Positions 9,113 through 19,197 of a stretch of DNA of 64,000 nucleotides are shown here, piece by piece; position 1 is the first letter of the stretch; each line of letters starts with the position of its first letter. Origin of the DNA: Thermohalobaculum xanthum. Its GTDB lineage: Bacteria > Pseudomonadota > Alphaproteobacteria > Rhodobacterales > Rhodobacteraceae. Location of the stretch: the NCBI RefSeq assembly GCF_016623495.1, contig NZ_JAEHHL010000007.1, forward strand, positions 248,001-312,000. The letters run 5' to 3'. The notes beneath the pieces were generated by a model, which was given only the letters and a program-made list of their open reading frames with translations, made no database searches and had not been told where the DNA came from. The position numbers and the translations under genes were made by a program.

Positions 9113-9760
9113 ATGAGCACGGCGCGGGAGACGACGCGGGACGTGAAGGCAGTGCGGGCCATGACACATCGAGGAAGTGGGTCCGGTCGGGCCCGGTCCG
9201 GCGCGCGACGCGCGGCGCTTCTCGTTATCGTCGGGCTCATGACATGGGGCGCGGTGCCCGATGCGAAGGCCCAGACCACGCCGCCCGCCCCACCCGCGCG
9301 CGAGGACACGCCCGAGGCCAGCGACGCCGCCGTGGGTCCGGTCACCAAGCTGCCGATGCCACGGTATGTCTCGCTCCGGTCGAACAAGATCAATGTCCGC
9401 CGTGGCCCGGGACAGATCTACCGCATCGACTGGGTGTTCCGCAGGGCTGGCCTGCCGGTGCGGATCATCGACGAGTACCGGGACTGGCGCCGGATCGTTG
9501 ACTCGGACGATGCCGGCGGCTGGGTTTTCCATTCGCTGCTGTCGGGGCGCCGCACCGTGCTGGTGACCGCACCCATCGCGGAACTGCACGACGAGCCGAG
9601 CGCGAGCGCCCCCGTCACCGCACGCGCCGAGCAAGGCGTGGTCGCCACGCTGGTGGAATGCGAGCCGGACTGGTGCGAGATCGAGACCGACGACATCTCG
9701 GGCTGGGTCCGCAAGGACGCTGTCTGGGGCGTCGATCCAGACGAGACGCTGCCCGACTGA
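9113..9760 (+). CDS. exported SH3-domain protein
   Basis: 215 residues with a Sec-type signal peptide: Arg-rich start, then AALLVIVGLMTWGAV and an AKAQ cleavage site near residue 53. The mature part has two bacterial SH3-like units, the first around SNKINVRRGPGQIYRID and the second around AELHDEPSASAPV to DWCEIETDDISGWV. Such proteins usually bind peptidoglycan or peptides in the periplasm. An alternative start at 9161 would give a shorter, more usual signal peptide. It is convergent with irr. Most Rhodobacterales genomes carry a similar gene (family knowledge). Confidence 0.82.
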   Translation: MSTARETTRDVKAVRAMTHRGSGSGRARSGARRAALLVIVGLMTWGAVPDAKAQTTPPAPPAREDTPEASDAAVGPVTKLPMPRYVSLRSNKINVRRGPGQIYRIDWVFRRAGLPVRIIDEYRDWRRIVDSDDAGGWVFHSLLSGRRTVLVTAPIAELHDEPSASAPVTARAEQGVVATLVECEPDWCEIETDDISGWVRKDAVWGVDPDETLPD

Positions 9761-9772
9761 GACCACGCGCCG

Positions 9773-10198
9773 TCAGCTGCGGCGAAGGCGGATCACCACG
9801 TCGACCTTCGCGATTTCGGCGCCTTCCGGCGGGTCGGGAAGACGCTCGAACTGCACCGCGCCAAGCGGGGCGTCGGTAAGGCGTCCGTCGTCCTCCCAGT
9901 AGAAATGGGCGTGGTCCGACACGTCGGTGTCGAAATACGAGCGCGTGCCATCCACCGTGATCTCGGTCAGCAGGCCCGCCACGGTGAAGCTGCGCAGCGT
10001 GTTGTAGACCGTCGCGAGGGAGACATTGGTGCCGGTCCCGCATGCCGCCTCGTAGAGGCTTTCGGCCGTGACATGGCGGTCGTTCCCGTCGCCGATCAGC
10101 AGCTCGGCCAGCACGAGACGCTGGCGCGTCGGCCGCAGCCCCGCGCTTGCCAACCAGTTTGCCGCGCGCCAGGCGGGCGTCCCTGCCCGTTCGTCCAT
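9773..10198 (-). CDS. irr: Fur-family iron response regulator Irr
   Basis: A 141-residue winged-helix regulator of the Fur superfamily. The helix-turn-helix part includes GLRPTRQRLVLAELL and SLATVYNTLRSFTVAGLL. The C-terminal part has the shortened metal/haem region HAHFYWEDDGRL and lacks the CxxC zinc pairs of Fur. It sits divergent from fabA, the order seen for Irr in Rhodobacterales, where it represses or activates iron and haem genes. The ATG at 10198 is preferred because GAAGGG lies 9 bases upstream; a TTG at 10231 would add 11 residues with no ribosome site. Confidence 0.88.
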   Translation of the reverse strand: MDERAGTPAWRAANWLASAGLRPTRQRLVLAELLIGDGNDRHVTAESLYEAACGTGTNVSLATVYNTLRSFTVAGLLTEITVDGTRSYFDTDVSDHAHFYWEDDGRLTDAPLGAVQFERLPDPPEGAEIAKVDVVIRLRRS

Positions 10199-10356
10199 CG
10201 CGCAAAACCCTTCGCAGCCCAAGTTTTCCAACCGGTCTTTTAACCCGAAAAGCGTCGACGCCGCCAGACCAAAGCTTTTGCGCCTTCCGCTTGGGCAATC
10301 ACGTTCTTGTCTGGTTCTGGCACGGGTGCTAGGGAGGCTGCGGACGAGGACGTGAG

Positions 10357-10884
10357 ATGGGAAGGCCGATGAGCGCGCGCGCGAACAGCTATGATTACGA
10401 AGGCCTCATGAGTTGTGCGCGGGGCGAGCTGTTCGGCCCGGGCAATGCGCAGCTGCCCGCTCCCCCGATGCTGATGCTGGACCGGATCACCTCGATCACC
10501 GCGGATGGCGGGGTTCACGGCAAGGGCGAGGTGGTTGCGGAACTCGACATCAATCCCGATCTCTGGTTCTTCAAGTGTCATTTCCTGGGTGACCCGGTGA
10601 TGCCCGGTTGCCTCGGGCTTGACGCGCTCTGGCAGCTCACCGGCTTCTATCTGGGCTGGCGCGGGATGGCCGGACGCGGCAGGGCACTGGGCGTGGGCGA
10701 GGTCAAGTTCTCGGGCCAGGTCACGCCGGTCACGAAGCTCGTTCGCTACACGGTCACGCTCAGGCGCGTGATCGATCGCAAGCTCAAGATGGGTATCGCC
10801 GACGGGCAGATGGAAGCGGACGGGCAGGTCATCTACACCACCACCGACATGCGGGTCGGCCTCTTCACGGAAGCCGGCGCCTGA
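10357..10884 (+). CDS. fabA: 3-hydroxydecanoyl-ACP dehydratase/isomerase
   Basis: A 175-residue hot-dog fold enzyme that dehydrates 3-hydroxydecanoyl-ACP and isomerises the product to cis-3-decenoyl-ACP, the branch point to unsaturated fatty acids. The family signature [19 protein letters not shown] is at 21-39, and the catalytic residues are His75 ([14 protein letters not shown]) and Asp89. GAGG lies 7 bases before the ATG at 10357; a second ATG at 10369 has a poorly spaced site. It is followed by fabB and fabI on the same strand, forming an unsaturated fatty acid operon. Confidence 0.95.
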   Translation: MGRPMSARANSYDYEGLMSCARGELFGPGNAQLPAPPMLMLDRITSITADGGVHGKGEVVAELDINPDLWFFKCHFLGDPVMPGCLGLDALWQLTGFYLGWRGMAGRGRALGVGEVKFSGQVTPVTKLVRYTVTLRRVIDRKLKMGIADGQMEADGQVIYTTTDMRVGLFTEAGA

Positions 10885-10925
10885 CGGCCCCGCGAGGGGC
10901 GGAGAAACACGGGGAGCAGCGGCTC

Positions 10926-12152
10926 ATGCGTCGTGTCGTCATCACCGGACTTGGTATCGTCTCATCCATCGGCTCGAACGCGCAGGAGGTGACAGCCAGC
11001 CTGCGCGAAGGGCGCTCGGGCATCGTGTTCGCGCCCGATTACGCCGAGCATGGCTTCCGCTGCCAGGTTCACGGCAAGCCCGAGGTGGATATCGAGGGCC
11101 TTGTCGACAAGCGCGTTCGCCGTTTCATGGGCGACGGTGCGGCCTGGAACTACATTGCGATGGAGCAGGCGATCGCCGATGCGGGCCTGACCGAGGCCGA
11201 GGTGAGCAACGAGCGGTCCGGCCTGATCATGGGGTCGGGCGGGCCATCGACCAAGGCGCTTTTCGAGGCGCACCAGACGGTGCTGCACAAGGGCGGCCCG
11301 CGCCGGATCGGACCCTTCGCGGTGCCCAAGGCCATGTCGTCGACCAACTCGGCGACGCTTGCCACGCCCTTCAAGATCAAGGGCATCAACTACTCGATCA
11401 CCTCGGCCTGCTCCACCTCGGCGCATTGCATCGGCAATGGCGTCGAGCAGATCCAGTGGGGCAAGCAGGACATCGTCTTTGCCGGCGGCGGCGAGGAGCT
11501 CGACTGGACCCTGTCCTGCCTCTTCGACGCCATGGGCGCGATGAGCTCGAAGTACAACGACACGCCGACGCGCGCGAGCCGCGCCTACGACAAGGACCGC
11601 GATGGCTTCGTGATCGCGGGCGGCGCGGGCGTCGTCGTGCTCGAGGAACTTGGCCGCGCGCTCGCCCGCGGGGCGAAGATCTATGCCGAGGTGACCGGAT
11701 ACGGGGCGACCTCGGACGGCTACGACATGGTGGCGCCGTCGGGCGAGGGGGCCGTGCGCTGCATGCGCCAGGCCATCTCGACCATTGGCGAGCGCAAGGT
11801 CGACTACATCAACACCCACGGCACCTCGACCCCGGTCGGCGACAAGAAGGAGGTCGAGGCGATCCGCGAGGTCTTCGGCACGGGCACCGAGCCGCGCTTC
11901 TCGTCGACCAAATCCCTGACCGGCCACAGCCTCGGCGCGACGGGCGTGCAGGAGGCGATCTACTGCCTGCTGATGATGCAGGGCGACTTCATCGCGGCGA
12001 GCGCGAATGTCGAGGATCTCGACCCCGACTTTGCCGGCGCTCCGGTCGTCACCTCGCGGGTCGACGGCGCGGGCCTTGATACTATGATCTCGAACAGCTT
12101 CGGCTTCGGCGGCACGAACGCGACACTCGCGCTCAGCCGGTATCACGGGTGA
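10926..12152 (+). CDS. fabB: beta-ketoacyl-ACP synthase I
   Basis: A 408-residue thiolase-fold condensing enzyme that elongates unsaturated acyl-ACP. The active-site Cys162 is in [10 protein letters not shown], His298 in NTHGTST, Lys329 in SSTKSLTGH and His334 in the same motif; the C-terminal glycine-rich [10 protein letters not shown] is present. The length and the fabA neighbour support FabB over FabF. The gap to fabA is 41 bp, and the TGA lies 14 bp before the preferred fabI ATG. Confidence 0.95.
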   Translation: MRRVVITGLGIVSSIGSNAQEVTASLREGRSGIVFAPDYAEHGFRCQVHGKPEVDIEGLVDKRVRRFMGDGAAWNYIAMEQAIADAGLTEAEVSNERSGLIMGSGGPSTKALFEAHQTVLHKGGPRRIGPFAVPKAMSSTNSATLATPFKIKGINYSITSACSTSAHCIGNGVEQIQWGKQDIVFAGGGEELDWTLSCLFDAMGAMSSKYNDTPTRASRAYDKDRDGFVIAGGAGVVVLEELGRALARGAKIYAEVTGYGATSDGYDMVAPSGEGAVRCMRQAISTIGERKVDYINTHGTSTPVGDKKEVEAIREVFGTGTEPRFSSTKSLTGHSLGATGVQEAIYCLLMMQGDFIAASANVEDLDPDFAGAPVVTSRVDGAGLDTMISNSFGFGGTNATLALSRYHG

Positions 12153-12166
12153 GCGGAGGGCTTCCG

Positions 12167-12970
12167 ATGTCCGGTCTCATGCAGGGCAAGCGCGGGCTCA
12201 TCATGGGCGTCGCGAATGACCATTCGATCGCCTGGGGCGTGGCGAAGGCACTCCACGCGCAGGGTGCCGAGCTGGCGTTCACCTATCAGGGCCATGCGTT
12301 CGAGCGCCGGGTGCGCCCGCTCGCCGAAAGCCTTGGCGCCAATGTCGTCATGGACGCGGACGTCACCAGCGACGCCAGCCTCGACGAGGTGTTCTCCGCG
12401 CTCAAGTCCCAGTGGGGCAGCATGGATTTTCTTGTCCATGCAATCGCCTATTCCGACAAGGCCGAGCTGACCGGCCGCTTCGCCGACACCAGCCGGGCCA
12501 ACTTCCTGCGCTCGATGGACATCTCCTGCTACTCGTTCGTCGACGTGGCACGCCGCGCCGCAGACCTGATGCCCGACGGCGGCGCATTGGTGACCATGAC
12601 CTATCTGGGCGCGCAGCGGGTCATGCCCAACTACAACGTGATGGGTGTCGCCAAGGCCGCGCTCGAGGCCTCGGTGCGCTACCTCGCGAACGATCTCGGG
12701 CCGCAGGGCATCCGGGTGAACGCGATCAGCCCCGGACCGATGCGCACCTTGGCGGGCTCGGCCATCGGCGGCGCGCGGCGCGTGTTCCGGGCGACCGAGG
12801 ACAACGCTCCGCTGCGCAAGAATGCAGCCCTCGAGCATGTCGGTGGCGCGGCGGTCTACCTGCTGTCGGATCTCGGGGCATCGACCTCGGGCGACGTGCT
12901 GTTCGTCGACGGCGGATACCACGTGCTGGGGATGGCCCAGCTCGAGAACCTGCCGAACCAAACCGGCTGA
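12167..12970 (+). CDS. fabI: enoyl-ACP reductase (NADH)
   Basis: A 267-residue short-chain dehydrogenase-type enoyl-ACP reductase that completes each fatty acid elongation cycle. The N-terminal GLIMGVANDHSIAWG is the FabI cofactor motif, and the catalytic pair is Tyr156 and Lys163 (Y-x6-K in NYNVMGVAK). SPGPMRTLA is the substrate-loop region targeted by triclosan-type inhibitors in other FabIs. GGAGG ends 7 bases before the ATG at 12167, so this start is preferred over an in-frame GTG at 12149 that overlaps the fabB stop. It is the last gene of the fabA-fabB-fabI unit. Confidence 0.95.
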   Translation: MSGLMQGKRGLIMGVANDHSIAWGVAKALHAQGAELAFTYQGHAFERRVRPLAESLGANVVMDADVTSDASLDEVFSALKSQWGSMDFLVHAIAYSDKAELTGRFADTSRANFLRSMDISCYSFVDVARRAADLMPDGGALVTMTYLGAQRVMPNYNVMGVAKAALEASVRYLANDLGPQGIRVNAISPGPMRTLAGSAIGGARRVFRATEDNAPLRKNAALEHVGGAAVYLLSDLGASTSGDVLFVDGGYHVLGMAQLENLPNQTG

Positions 12971-12978
12971 CGACCGTC

Positions 12979-13248
12979 TCAGGCCTCGCCGGGCGCGCGC
13001 AGCTCCATCGCGAGAGCGTGCACCGGGCCGGCGAGTTCCTCGGCCAGCACCTTGTTGACGGCGCGCTGACGCGCCACGCGGCCCTGGCCCGCGAACGCGG
13101 CCGCCGTCATGCGCAGGCGAAAATGCGTCTCGCCGCCCTCGCGCCAGCCACCGTGACCACGGTGCCGCTCGCTTTCGTCGATCAGTTCCAGCGCCTCGGG
13201 CGCGAAGGCTTGGCGCAACTTGTCCTCGATTGTCGTAGCGACCGGCAT
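12979..13248 (-). CDS. bolA: BolA family protein
   Basis: An 89-residue BolA-type protein with a class II KH-like fold. The ESERHRGH tract and the FRLRMTAAAF strand with a later RQRAVNKVL helix fit the family; the conserved His after ESERHRGHGG is the probable iron-sulfur or glutaredoxin contact. BolA proteins act with monothiol glutaredoxins in Fe-S handling and as envelope/stress regulators. It is divergent from the J-domain gene, a common arrangement in Rhodobacterales, and convergent with fabI. Confidence 0.9.
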   Translation of the reverse strand: MPVATTIEDKLRQAFAPEALELIDESERHRGHGGWREGGETHFRLRMTAAAFAGQGRVARQRAVNKVLAEELAGPVHALAMELRAPGEA

Positions 13249-13350
13249 TCACGGATTCCTCATGTCAAGAATTGGACTTCATTTTCTATAGGCTATGATC
13301 TTGTGCTCACTACATGAGGGGCAAGACCACGGTAAAGCGAACGGAAGCCG

Positions 13351-14022
13351 ATGCCGCCGAACCCGCACCTCGATTACGATGTCTCGGTCTCCGCGGACAA
13401 GCGGCGCCGGACGCGCACCCGTGGCATGTCGGGCGCGTTCGAGGCATCCGGGCGCGGCTGCGAATGGCCCGGATGCGCCGCCAAGGGCAGCTACCGCGCC
13501 CCGGCGAGCCCCGACAAGCTGAACGAGTATCGATGGTTCTGCCTCGACCATGTGCGCGACTACAACGCGGCGTGGAACTTCTTCGAGGGGCTCGACGAGG
13601 ACGCTCTGGCACAGCAGCTGCGCGACGCCAATGTCTGGGAACGGCCGACATGGCGCATGGGAAAGGGGCCCTCGGCGGCGATGGGCTTCCTGCACGGCCA
13701 CACCGACGGCCGCGCCTGGGAGCGCTTTGGCGTGAGTGATCCGCTCGAGGTTCTGGGCGCGGCAGCGACGCTCAACCCCGCGCGTCCCGCGGGCGCCGAG
13801 CGACCGCGGCGGCGCCTGACGCGCGAGGAACAGAAGGCGATGGACACCCTGGGCCTGCCCCATCAGGTCGAAACGCGCGCCGAGGTTCGCCAGCGCTACC
13901 GCGCCCTCGTCAAGGACCTGCATCCCGACATGAACGGCGGCGAGAACCCCGAGCCCGAGCGGCTCGCCCAGGTCCTCAAGGCATGGCAGATCCTGCGCAA
14001 GAGCCGCAACTTCCGAAGCTGA
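13351..14022 (+). CDS. J-domain (DnaJ-like) protein
   Basis: 223 residues with the J domain at the C terminus instead of the N terminus: residues about 165-220 contain [18 protein letters not shown] with the His-Pro-Asp motif that stimulates DnaK. The N-terminal half has two Cys-containing segments ([10 protein letters not shown] and [11 protein letters not shown]) that look like a small metal site, and no G/F or CR region of DnaJ is present. It is likely a dedicated DnaK co-chaperone. It lies between bolA and cobS, the order found in many Rhodobacterales. Confidence 0.87.
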   Translation: MPPNPHLDYDVSVSADKRRRTRTRGMSGAFEASGRGCEWPGCAAKGSYRAPASPDKLNEYRWFCLDHVRDYNAAWNFFEGLDEDALAQQLRDANVWERPTWRMGKGPSAAMGFLHGHTDGRAWERFGVSDPLEVLGAAATLNPARPAGAERPRRRLTREEQKAMDTLGLPHQVETRAEVRQRYRALVKDLHPDMNGGENPEPERLAQVLKAWQILRKSRNFRS

Positions 14023-14066
14023 CAGTCAAGCCGCGCGCGCGGGCCATCGGGCGCGCGATCGTGCCC

Positions 14067-14125
14067 GCATTCAGGCGATCCGCGCCCGATCCGCGGGCCC
14101 TTGCGGTTCAGGCTTCCCTGAATGC
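14067..14125. repeat. 9-bp inverted repeat in the cobS leader
   Basis: GCATTCAGG (14067-14075) and its complement CCTGAATGC (14117-14125) are perfect and 41 bp apart in the 247-bp gap between the J-domain gene and cobS. It could be a long-loop hairpin in the leader or two half-sites of an operator. No B12 box of a cobalamin riboswitch is visible here. Confidence 0.35.
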
Positions 14126-14269
14126 GGAAAGCGCATTATATCGGCCGGATCCCGATCACCCAGCCGTGACCGCAGGAGGTCGACACGCGCCGCGCGCGAT
14201 GTCGCGCTTGCTCTTGCATCGCCCCGGTCTATGGTTCACACGGGGTCGCGGACGCTGATGGAGGACGAG

Positions 14270-15259
14270 ATGGCAGACGGCGGCAACAGAAACCCCGCGG
14301 AACTCCCGACCGTCGAATATTCGGTGCGTGATCTCTTCGGGATCGACACCGACATGACGGTCAAGGGCTTCGCCGAGCCGACCGACCGGGTACCCGAGAT
14401 CGACGCGACCTACCGCTTCGACCGCGACACGACCCTGGCCATTCTCGCGGGCTTCGCCCACAACCGCCGGGTCATGATCCAAGGCTATCACGGGACCGGT
14501 AAATCCACCCATATCGAGCAGGTCGCCGCGCGGCTGAACTGGCAGTGCGTGCGCGTCAACCTCGACAGCCACATCAGCCGGATCGACCTGATCGGGAAGG
14601 ACGCCATCCGCCTGCGCGAAGGCGTCCAGGTGACCGAGTTCCAGGAAGGCATCCTGCCCTGGGCCCTGCGCACGCCGACCGCAATCGTCTTCGACGAATA
14701 TGACGCCGGCCGCCCCGACGTGATGTTCGTGATCCAGCGCGTTCTCGAGGTCGACGGCAAGCTCACGCTGCTCGACCAGAACCAGGTGATCAAGCCGCAC
14801 CCGTCCTTCCGCCTCTTCGCGACGGCGAACACTGTCGGGCTTGGCGACACCACCGGGCTCTATCACGGCACGCAGCAGATCAACCAGGGCCAGATGGACC
14901 GCTGGTCGATCGTCACGACCCTGAACTATCTGCCGCATGACGCCGAGGCGCAGATCGTGCTCGCGAAGTGCCCCGAATACGCCAACGGCCGCGAGAAGAC
15001 CATCAGCCAGATGGTGACGGTCGCCGACCTCACGCGCCAGGCCTTCATGAATGGCGACCTCTCGACCGTGATGTCGCCTCGCACGGTGATTGCCTGGGCG
15101 CAGAACGCCGAGATCTTCGGGAACGACATCGGCTTTGCCTTCCGCCTCACCTTCCTCAACAAGTGCGACGAGCTCGAGCGCCAGCTGGTGGCCGAGATCT
15201 ACCAGAAGTGCTTTGGCGAGGAATTGCCGGAGAGCGCCGCGAGCGTGAGCCTCGGCTGA
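14270..15259 (+). CDS. cobS: cobaltochelatase subunit CobS
   Basis: A 329-residue AAA+ ATPase of the aerobic cobaltochelatase (CobNST) that drives Co2+ insertion into hydrogenobyrinic acid a,c-diamide in the late cobalamin pathway. Walker A is GYHGTGKST (72-80) and Walker [10 protein letters not shown] (138-146); the AAA+ arginine-finger region follows near residue 250. GGAGG at 14260-14264 lies 5 bases before the ATG at 14270, so this start is preferred over two upstream in-frame Met codons. It is followed by a racemase-like gene and cobT. Confidence 0.93.
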   Translation: MADGGNRNPAELPTVEYSVRDLFGIDTDMTVKGFAEPTDRVPEIDATYRFDRDTTLAILAGFAHNRRVMIQGYHGTGKSTHIEQVAARLNWQCVRVNLDSHISRIDLIGKDAIRLREGVQVTEFQEGILPWALRTPTAIVFDEYDAGRPDVMFVIQRVLEVDGKLTLLDQNQVIKPHPSFRLFATANTVGLGDTTGLYHGTQQINQGQMDRWSIVTTLNYLPHDAEAQIVLAKCPEYANGREKTISQMVTVADLTRQAFMNGDLSTVMSPRTVIAWAQNAEIFGNDIGFAFRLTFLNKCDELERQLVAEIYQKCFGEELPESAASVSLG

Positions 15260-15270
15260 GGAGCAACCGC

Positions 15271-15969
15271 ATGCATATCGGGCTGATCGGCGGGATCGGC
15301 GTGGCGGCAACGGTCGTCTATTATCAGCGCCTTACGGCCGCGGTCGAGCGGCTCGGGGGTAAGCTCGATCTGACGATCGTCCATGCCGATGTGCACGAGC
15401 TGATCCGCAACAACCTTGCCGATGCGCGAGCCGAGCAGGCGGCGATCTATGCGCCACTGATCGACCGCCTGCGCGCAGCCGGGGCGCAGTGTGCCGCCAT
15501 CACGTCGCTTGGCGGGCATTTCTGCTTCGAGGAGACGCGGGCGATTTCATCCCTGCCTCTCATCTCGGCGGTCAGCCCGCTCGATGATTTCTTCGCGGCC
15601 GAACGACTTGCCCGGGTCGGGTTGCTGGGAACGCGCGTGGTCATGCGCACCGGGCTGTTCGGTCAGCTGCGGAAGACCGAGGCCGTTGTGCTCGGGGACG
15701 AGATCGACACGATCGGCCAGGCCTATCAGGACATGGCCGTGGCGGGCCGCTGCACCGAGGCGCAGCGCGCGCTCTTCCTCGATGCCGGCAGGCGGATGGT
15801 CGAGGAGCACGGCGCCGACGCGGTGGTGCTCGCGGGGACGGATCTCAACCTCGCGTTCGACGGGCAGGAGACGGGATACCGGGTGATCGACGCGCTCGAT
15901 GTTCACGTCGGTCTGCTTGCCCGGCTTGCAACCGGTGCCGTGACGCCGGGCGACCTGGAGGCCGCGTGA
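15271..15969 (+). CDS. aspartate/glutamate racemase-fold protein without the catalytic cysteines
   Basis: A 232-residue protein of the Asp/Glu/hydantoin racemase fold: N-terminal [10 protein letters not shown] and [14 protein letters not shown] resemble aspartate racemase. Active members have one Cys in an IPCNTAH-like motif and one in LGCTEI. Here these read AITSLGGH (about 77-83) and LAGTDL (187-192), so both catalytic cysteines appear replaced. It may be inactive, have a different chemistry, or be a binding protein. It sits exactly between cobS and cobT, and its TGA overlaps the cobT ATG by one base. Confidence 0.72.
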   Translation: MHIGLIGGIGVAATVVYYQRLTAAVERLGGKLDLTIVHADVHELIRNNLADARAEQAAIYAPLIDRLRAAGAQCAAITSLGGHFCFEETRAISSLPLISAVSPLDDFFAAERLARVGLLGTRVVMRTGLFGQLRKTEAVVLGDEIDTIGQAYQDMAVAGRCTEAQRALFLDAGRRMVEEHGADAVVLAGTDLNLAFDGQETGYRVIDALDVHVGLLARLATGAVTPGDLEAA

Positions 15970-17864
15970 TGAGCTACAAGTCCGACAATCCGGCGGACCC
16001 GTTCAAGAAGGCCCTCGGCGAGGCGACCCGGGCGCTGGCCGGCCAGGACGAGATCGAGGTCACCTATTCCGCCGACCCGCCGGGCCGGACGAATACCGGC
16101 ATCCGGCTGCCCCAGGTGTCGCGCCGCATGACCCGGGCCGAGGTGATGCTCGCCCGCGGCACCGCGGACGCCTACGCCCTGCGCGAACGGTTCCATTCCG
16201 ACAGCTGCCATGCCCGCTATGCGCCACGCGGCGAGATGGCCCGCGCGATCTTCGATGCCCTCGAGGACGCGCGCTGCGAGGCGATCGGCGCGCGCGCCAT
16301 GCCGGGGGTCGCTGACAATCTCGACGCGCGGCTGACGAGCGTGGCCGAGAAGCGCGGCTATGCCTCGATGACCTCGACGCAGGACGCCCCGATGGCCGAG
16401 GCCGCGGGCCTGATGTTGCGCGAGGCGATCACGGGCCGCCCCCTGCCGAAGGACGCGAGCCACCTCCTCGATATCTGGCGCGGGTTTTTCGAGAGCCATC
16501 TCGGCGAAAGCGTCGAGAACGTCGGCAATGATCTCGAGAACCAGGTCGCCTTCGCCAAGAAGGCCTGGCGGATCATCGACGAGCTGGGCTATGGCGACCA
16601 GCTTGGCGAGGACCCGGACGAGCCCAACCCGGACGAGATCGATGACCAGAACGAGGGCGAGTCCGAGGATCAGGAGCAGGAAGGCGAGGACGGCGGCGAC
16701 GACCAGCAGGAGGACCAGGAATACCTGCCGGACGATCAGCGCGGCGAGCGCGAGGACAGCCGCCAGATGGAGGTCGAGCTCGCCGACTCGGACGAGGATG
16801 CCGAGGAGATGGAGGCGCTCGATGCCGAGGAGGGAATGCCGCCGCCCGAGGAGCGCACCCCGCCCCCGCCGTCCGCGGCAGATCCCGACTACCGCGTCTT
16901 CAGCCAGAAGCATGACGAGGTGGTCACGGCCGAAGAGCTCGCCGACGAGGCCGAGCTCGAACGGCTGCGCGGCTACCTCGACAAGCAGCTCGAGCCGCTC
17001 AAGGGCGCCGTGTCGCGCCTCGCCAACCGGCTTCAGCGCCGGCTTCAGGCCCAGCAGAACCGCAGCTGGGAGTTCGACCGCGAAGAGGGCATCCTCGACT
17101 GCGGCCGTCTCGCCCGCGTCGTCGCGAACCCCACGACCCCGCTGAGCTTCAAGGTCGAGAAGGACACCGAGTTCCGCGACACGGTGGTGACGCTGCTGAT
17201 CGACAACTCGGGCTCGATGCGCGGCAGGCCGATCTCGATCGCCGCCATCACCGCCGACGTGCTCGCCCGGACGCTGGAGCGCTGCCAGGTGAAGGTCGAG
17301 ATCCTGGGCTTCACCACGCGCGCCTGGAAGGGTGGCGAAAGTCGCGAGGATTGGCTCAACGCCGGGAGGCAGCCGAACCCGGGCCGGCTCAACGACCTTC
17401 GCCACATCGTCTACAAGGGGGCGGACGCGCCGTGGCGGCGGGCGCGCCGCAATCTCGGCCTGATGATGCGCGAAGGCCTGCTCAAGGAGAACATCGACGG
17501 CGAGGCGCTGGAGTGGGCGTATCAGCGCGTCACCGCGCGGCACGAGCAGCGCAAGATCCTGATGGTGATCTCCGACGGCGCGCCCGTGGATGACTCGACC
17601 CTCAGCGTCAACCCGTCGAACTATCTCGAGCGGCACCTGCGAGAGGTGATCTCGATGATCGAGCGCCGCCGCAACGTCGAGTTGCTGGCGATTGGGATCG
17701 GACACGACGTGACCCGATACTACCAGCGCGCGGTCACGATCACCGATGCCGAGCAGCTTGCCGGCGCCGTGACCGAGCAGCTTGCCGCTCTCTTCGAAAG
17801 CGACCCGAAGCTGCGCGAGCGCGCGAGCCAACGTGCTGGGCGGCGCAACCGGCGCGCGGCCTGA
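15969..17864 (+). CDS. cobT: cobaltochelatase subunit CobT
   Basis: 631 residues, the third subunit of aerobic cobaltochelatase, forming a ring complex with CobS. The N-terminal domain (1-205) is followed by a very acidic stretch (about 212-295, rich in Asp, Glu and Gln). The C-terminal von Willebrand factor A domain has the MIDAS motif [13 protein letters not shown] (D412, S414, S416). GGAGG lies 8 bases before the ATG at 15969, so this start is preferred over the GTG three bases upstream. It is the last gene of the unit and is convergent with a small membrane protein gene. Confidence 0.94.
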   Translation: MSYKSDNPADPFKKALGEATRALAGQDEIEVTYSADPPGRTNTGIRLPQVSRRMTRAEVMLARGTADAYALRERFHSDSCHARYAPRGEMARAIFDALEDARCEAIGARAMPGVADNLDARLTSVAEKRGYASMTSTQDAPMAEAAGLMLREAITGRPLPKDASHLLDIWRGFFESHLGESVENVGNDLENQVAFAKKAWRIIDELGYGDQLGEDPDEPNPDEIDDQNEGESEDQEQEGEDGGDDQQEDQEYLPDDQRGEREDSRQMEVELADSDEDAEEMEALDAEEGMPPPEERTPPPPSAADPDYRVFSQKHDEVVTAEELADEAELERLRGYLDKQLEPLKGAVSRLANRLQRRLQAQQNRSWEFDREEGILDCGRLARVVANPTTPLSFKVEKDTEFRDTVVTLLIDNSGSMRGRPISIAAITADVLARTLERCQVKVEILGFTTRAWKGGESREDWLNAGRQPNPGRLNDLRHIVYKGADAPWRRARRNLGLMMREGLLKENIDGEALEWAYQRVTARHEQRKILMVISDGAPVDDSTLSVNPSNYLERHLREVISMIERRRNVELLAIGIGHDVTRYYQRAVTITDAEQLAGAVTEQLAALFESDPKLRERASQRAGRRNRRAA

Positions 17865-17871
17865 GACGACC

Positions 17872-18171
17872 TCAGAGCCGCCGCCAGGGGCGCCCGAGGA
17901 GCAGGAACAGCGCGCCAAGCGCCAGCGCCTCGAGCGCCAGTGGCCATTCGAGCAAGCTCTGGATCCCCGGGTCCCAGAGCGCCGGGCTCAGATGCCGCTC
18001 GACCGCCGGCTGCAGCAGCTGAAGGCTATCGGGGTGGATCGCGAACCACCACTCGCCCAGAGCGGACAGGCGAAACCCGTCGTCGCTTGAGTAAGCCGCC
18101 GCCACGTCGGCGCCCAGCACGACGAGCCCGAAACCAAGAAACACGAGCCCGAGAAACCTGCAGAAAAGCAT
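17872..18171 (-). CDS. small membrane protein, conserved in the cobT-tRNA-Ser neighbourhood
   Basis: 99 residues with two hydrophobic segments: FLGLVFLGFGLVVLGADVAAAY near residues 6-27 and ALEALALGALFLLLG near residues 79-93. No known domain. The N-terminal segment could be a signal anchor. It sits convergent with cobT and directly before the tRNA-Ser; I recall a similar hypothetical at this place in other Rhodobacterales, but I could not check. The function is not recognised. Confidence 0.6.
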   Translation of the reverse strand: MLFCRFLGLVFLGFGLVVLGADVAAAYSSDDGFRLSALGEWWFAIHPDSLQLLQPAVERHLSPALWDPGIQSLLEWPLALEALALGALFLLLGRPWRRL

Positions 18172-18336
18172 CCGTCATCCTTCCCATGCGCGTGCCGGGA
18201 CGTGCCGCCGTGTCACGGCCGCCCCGACCGCGACCGCCACCCCGATGGCGCCAGTGCAGCGGAACTTCTGGCAGCGAAATCAGCCCCTCGCAACACTTGC
18301 CATTCATGCGCACTGCCGCTAGCGTCCCGGCGCGTC

Positions 18337-18426
18337 GGAGAGGTGGCCGAGTGGTCGAAGGCGCACGCCTGGAAAGCGTGTATACCGGCAACGGTATCGC
18401 GGGTTCGAATCCCGCTCTCTCCGCCA
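18337..18426 (+). tRNA. tRNA-Ser (anticodon GGA)
   Basis: A 90-base cloverleaf with the long variable arm of serine tRNAs. The acceptor stem GGAGAGG (18337-18343) pairs with TCTCTCC (18416-18422). The anticodon loop reads CCTGGAAAG with anticodon GGA, and the T arm holds GGTTCGAATCC. The discriminator G and the 3' CCA are encoded (to 18426). It marks the end of the core region; accessory DNA starts right after it. Confidence 0.95.
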
Positions 18427-19197
18427 CCCAGACCGGCCTCCGCGGCTAGTCCCCGTGTGCGACGGAATTTCCCGGACCTTCCCTGCGTTAGCGGGGCGGC
18501 AACGCATCTGAGATCTTCAGGTTTTCAGATCCGCTCCTGGAAATGCCGAGCGTCGCGGGGCGCCACTCCAATAACGGGTGCGCACGTTGCTCCGGTTCGG
18601 GCGCATGCGAAGTCTGCGGAAGGTCGCCGCTGGTCATGCCTCAGTCTCGAACCACTTCAGCCCGGGACGATGCGCTTCGAGCCGAGAAGAGGTCAGCGTC
18701 GACAGAACTGCCGCTCGTCAGGAGCGGCTTCGGCTTGGCTTGAAAGCCAGCGCTGACCACCAATCTGAGGCTGGCTCAAATTGATCTGACGGGACATGCT
18801 TGCGCGCTCGACCTCACGGTTCCTGAAAGCACGTCGGCGACGGACCTTCATCGCGACGAAGCGTTACGCGGCCATCTGGATCTGCGCTTCGCCCCCCGGT
18901 GCTCCATGCAGGATGCAGCTGACGCTCGGCGATCCGGGCTGCGTGGCTGTCACCGAGTTCCGCGATGTCGGGCATGGCTTGGGAACTGTTGATCTGGGGG
19001 GCGTTCGACTTCAGGGTGAGCACCGAGGAGAGGGACCGGAGTCTTGTAGTGGAGCGCAAAGGCAGGCGCCGCGTCGGCCGCGGTCAGTTGCCGAACAGGT
19101 TAGCATCCGAAGCGCCAACCGCGATCGGTGGTCGAACATCGGGACCGAGGTTACGTGACTGGGCGGTCTCGGCACGGGATGCGGAAAGCTGATTGCG
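18427..19197. other. 771-bp gene-poor junction after tRNA-Ser
   Basis: This stretch separates the core region from the BASS transporter gene. Apart from the IS6-type transposase tail listed separately (18578-18750), no credible gene is seen. Open frames here have unnatural compositions and no ribosome sites. No integrase gene and no copy of the tRNA 3' end were found in it. The content suggests decayed mobile DNA. Confidence 0.6.
18578..18750 (+). pseudogene. degraded C-terminal fragment of an IS6-family transposase
   Basis: The translation LLRFGRMRSLRKVAAGHASVSNHF matches the C-terminal region of the transposase at 43818-44549 (MLRFRRMRSLQLFAAVHASVHNHF). The following residues stay alignable (SSREEV versus SSRKIF, then RTAA-x). 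The N-terminal two thirds, including two of the three DDE residues, are missing. It is a relic of an element that once inserted next to tRNA-Ser. Confidence 0.75.

Noticed and set aside
6130-9501. A 1123-codon plus-strand open frame
   Set aside because: Antisense to phaE, the GNAT-cupin gene and the hydroxyacid dehydrogenase; composition is that of a shadow.
14023-14269. Cobalamin riboswitch upstream of cobS
   Set aside because: No B12-box sequence could be seen; only a 9-bp inverted repeat with a 41-bp loop.
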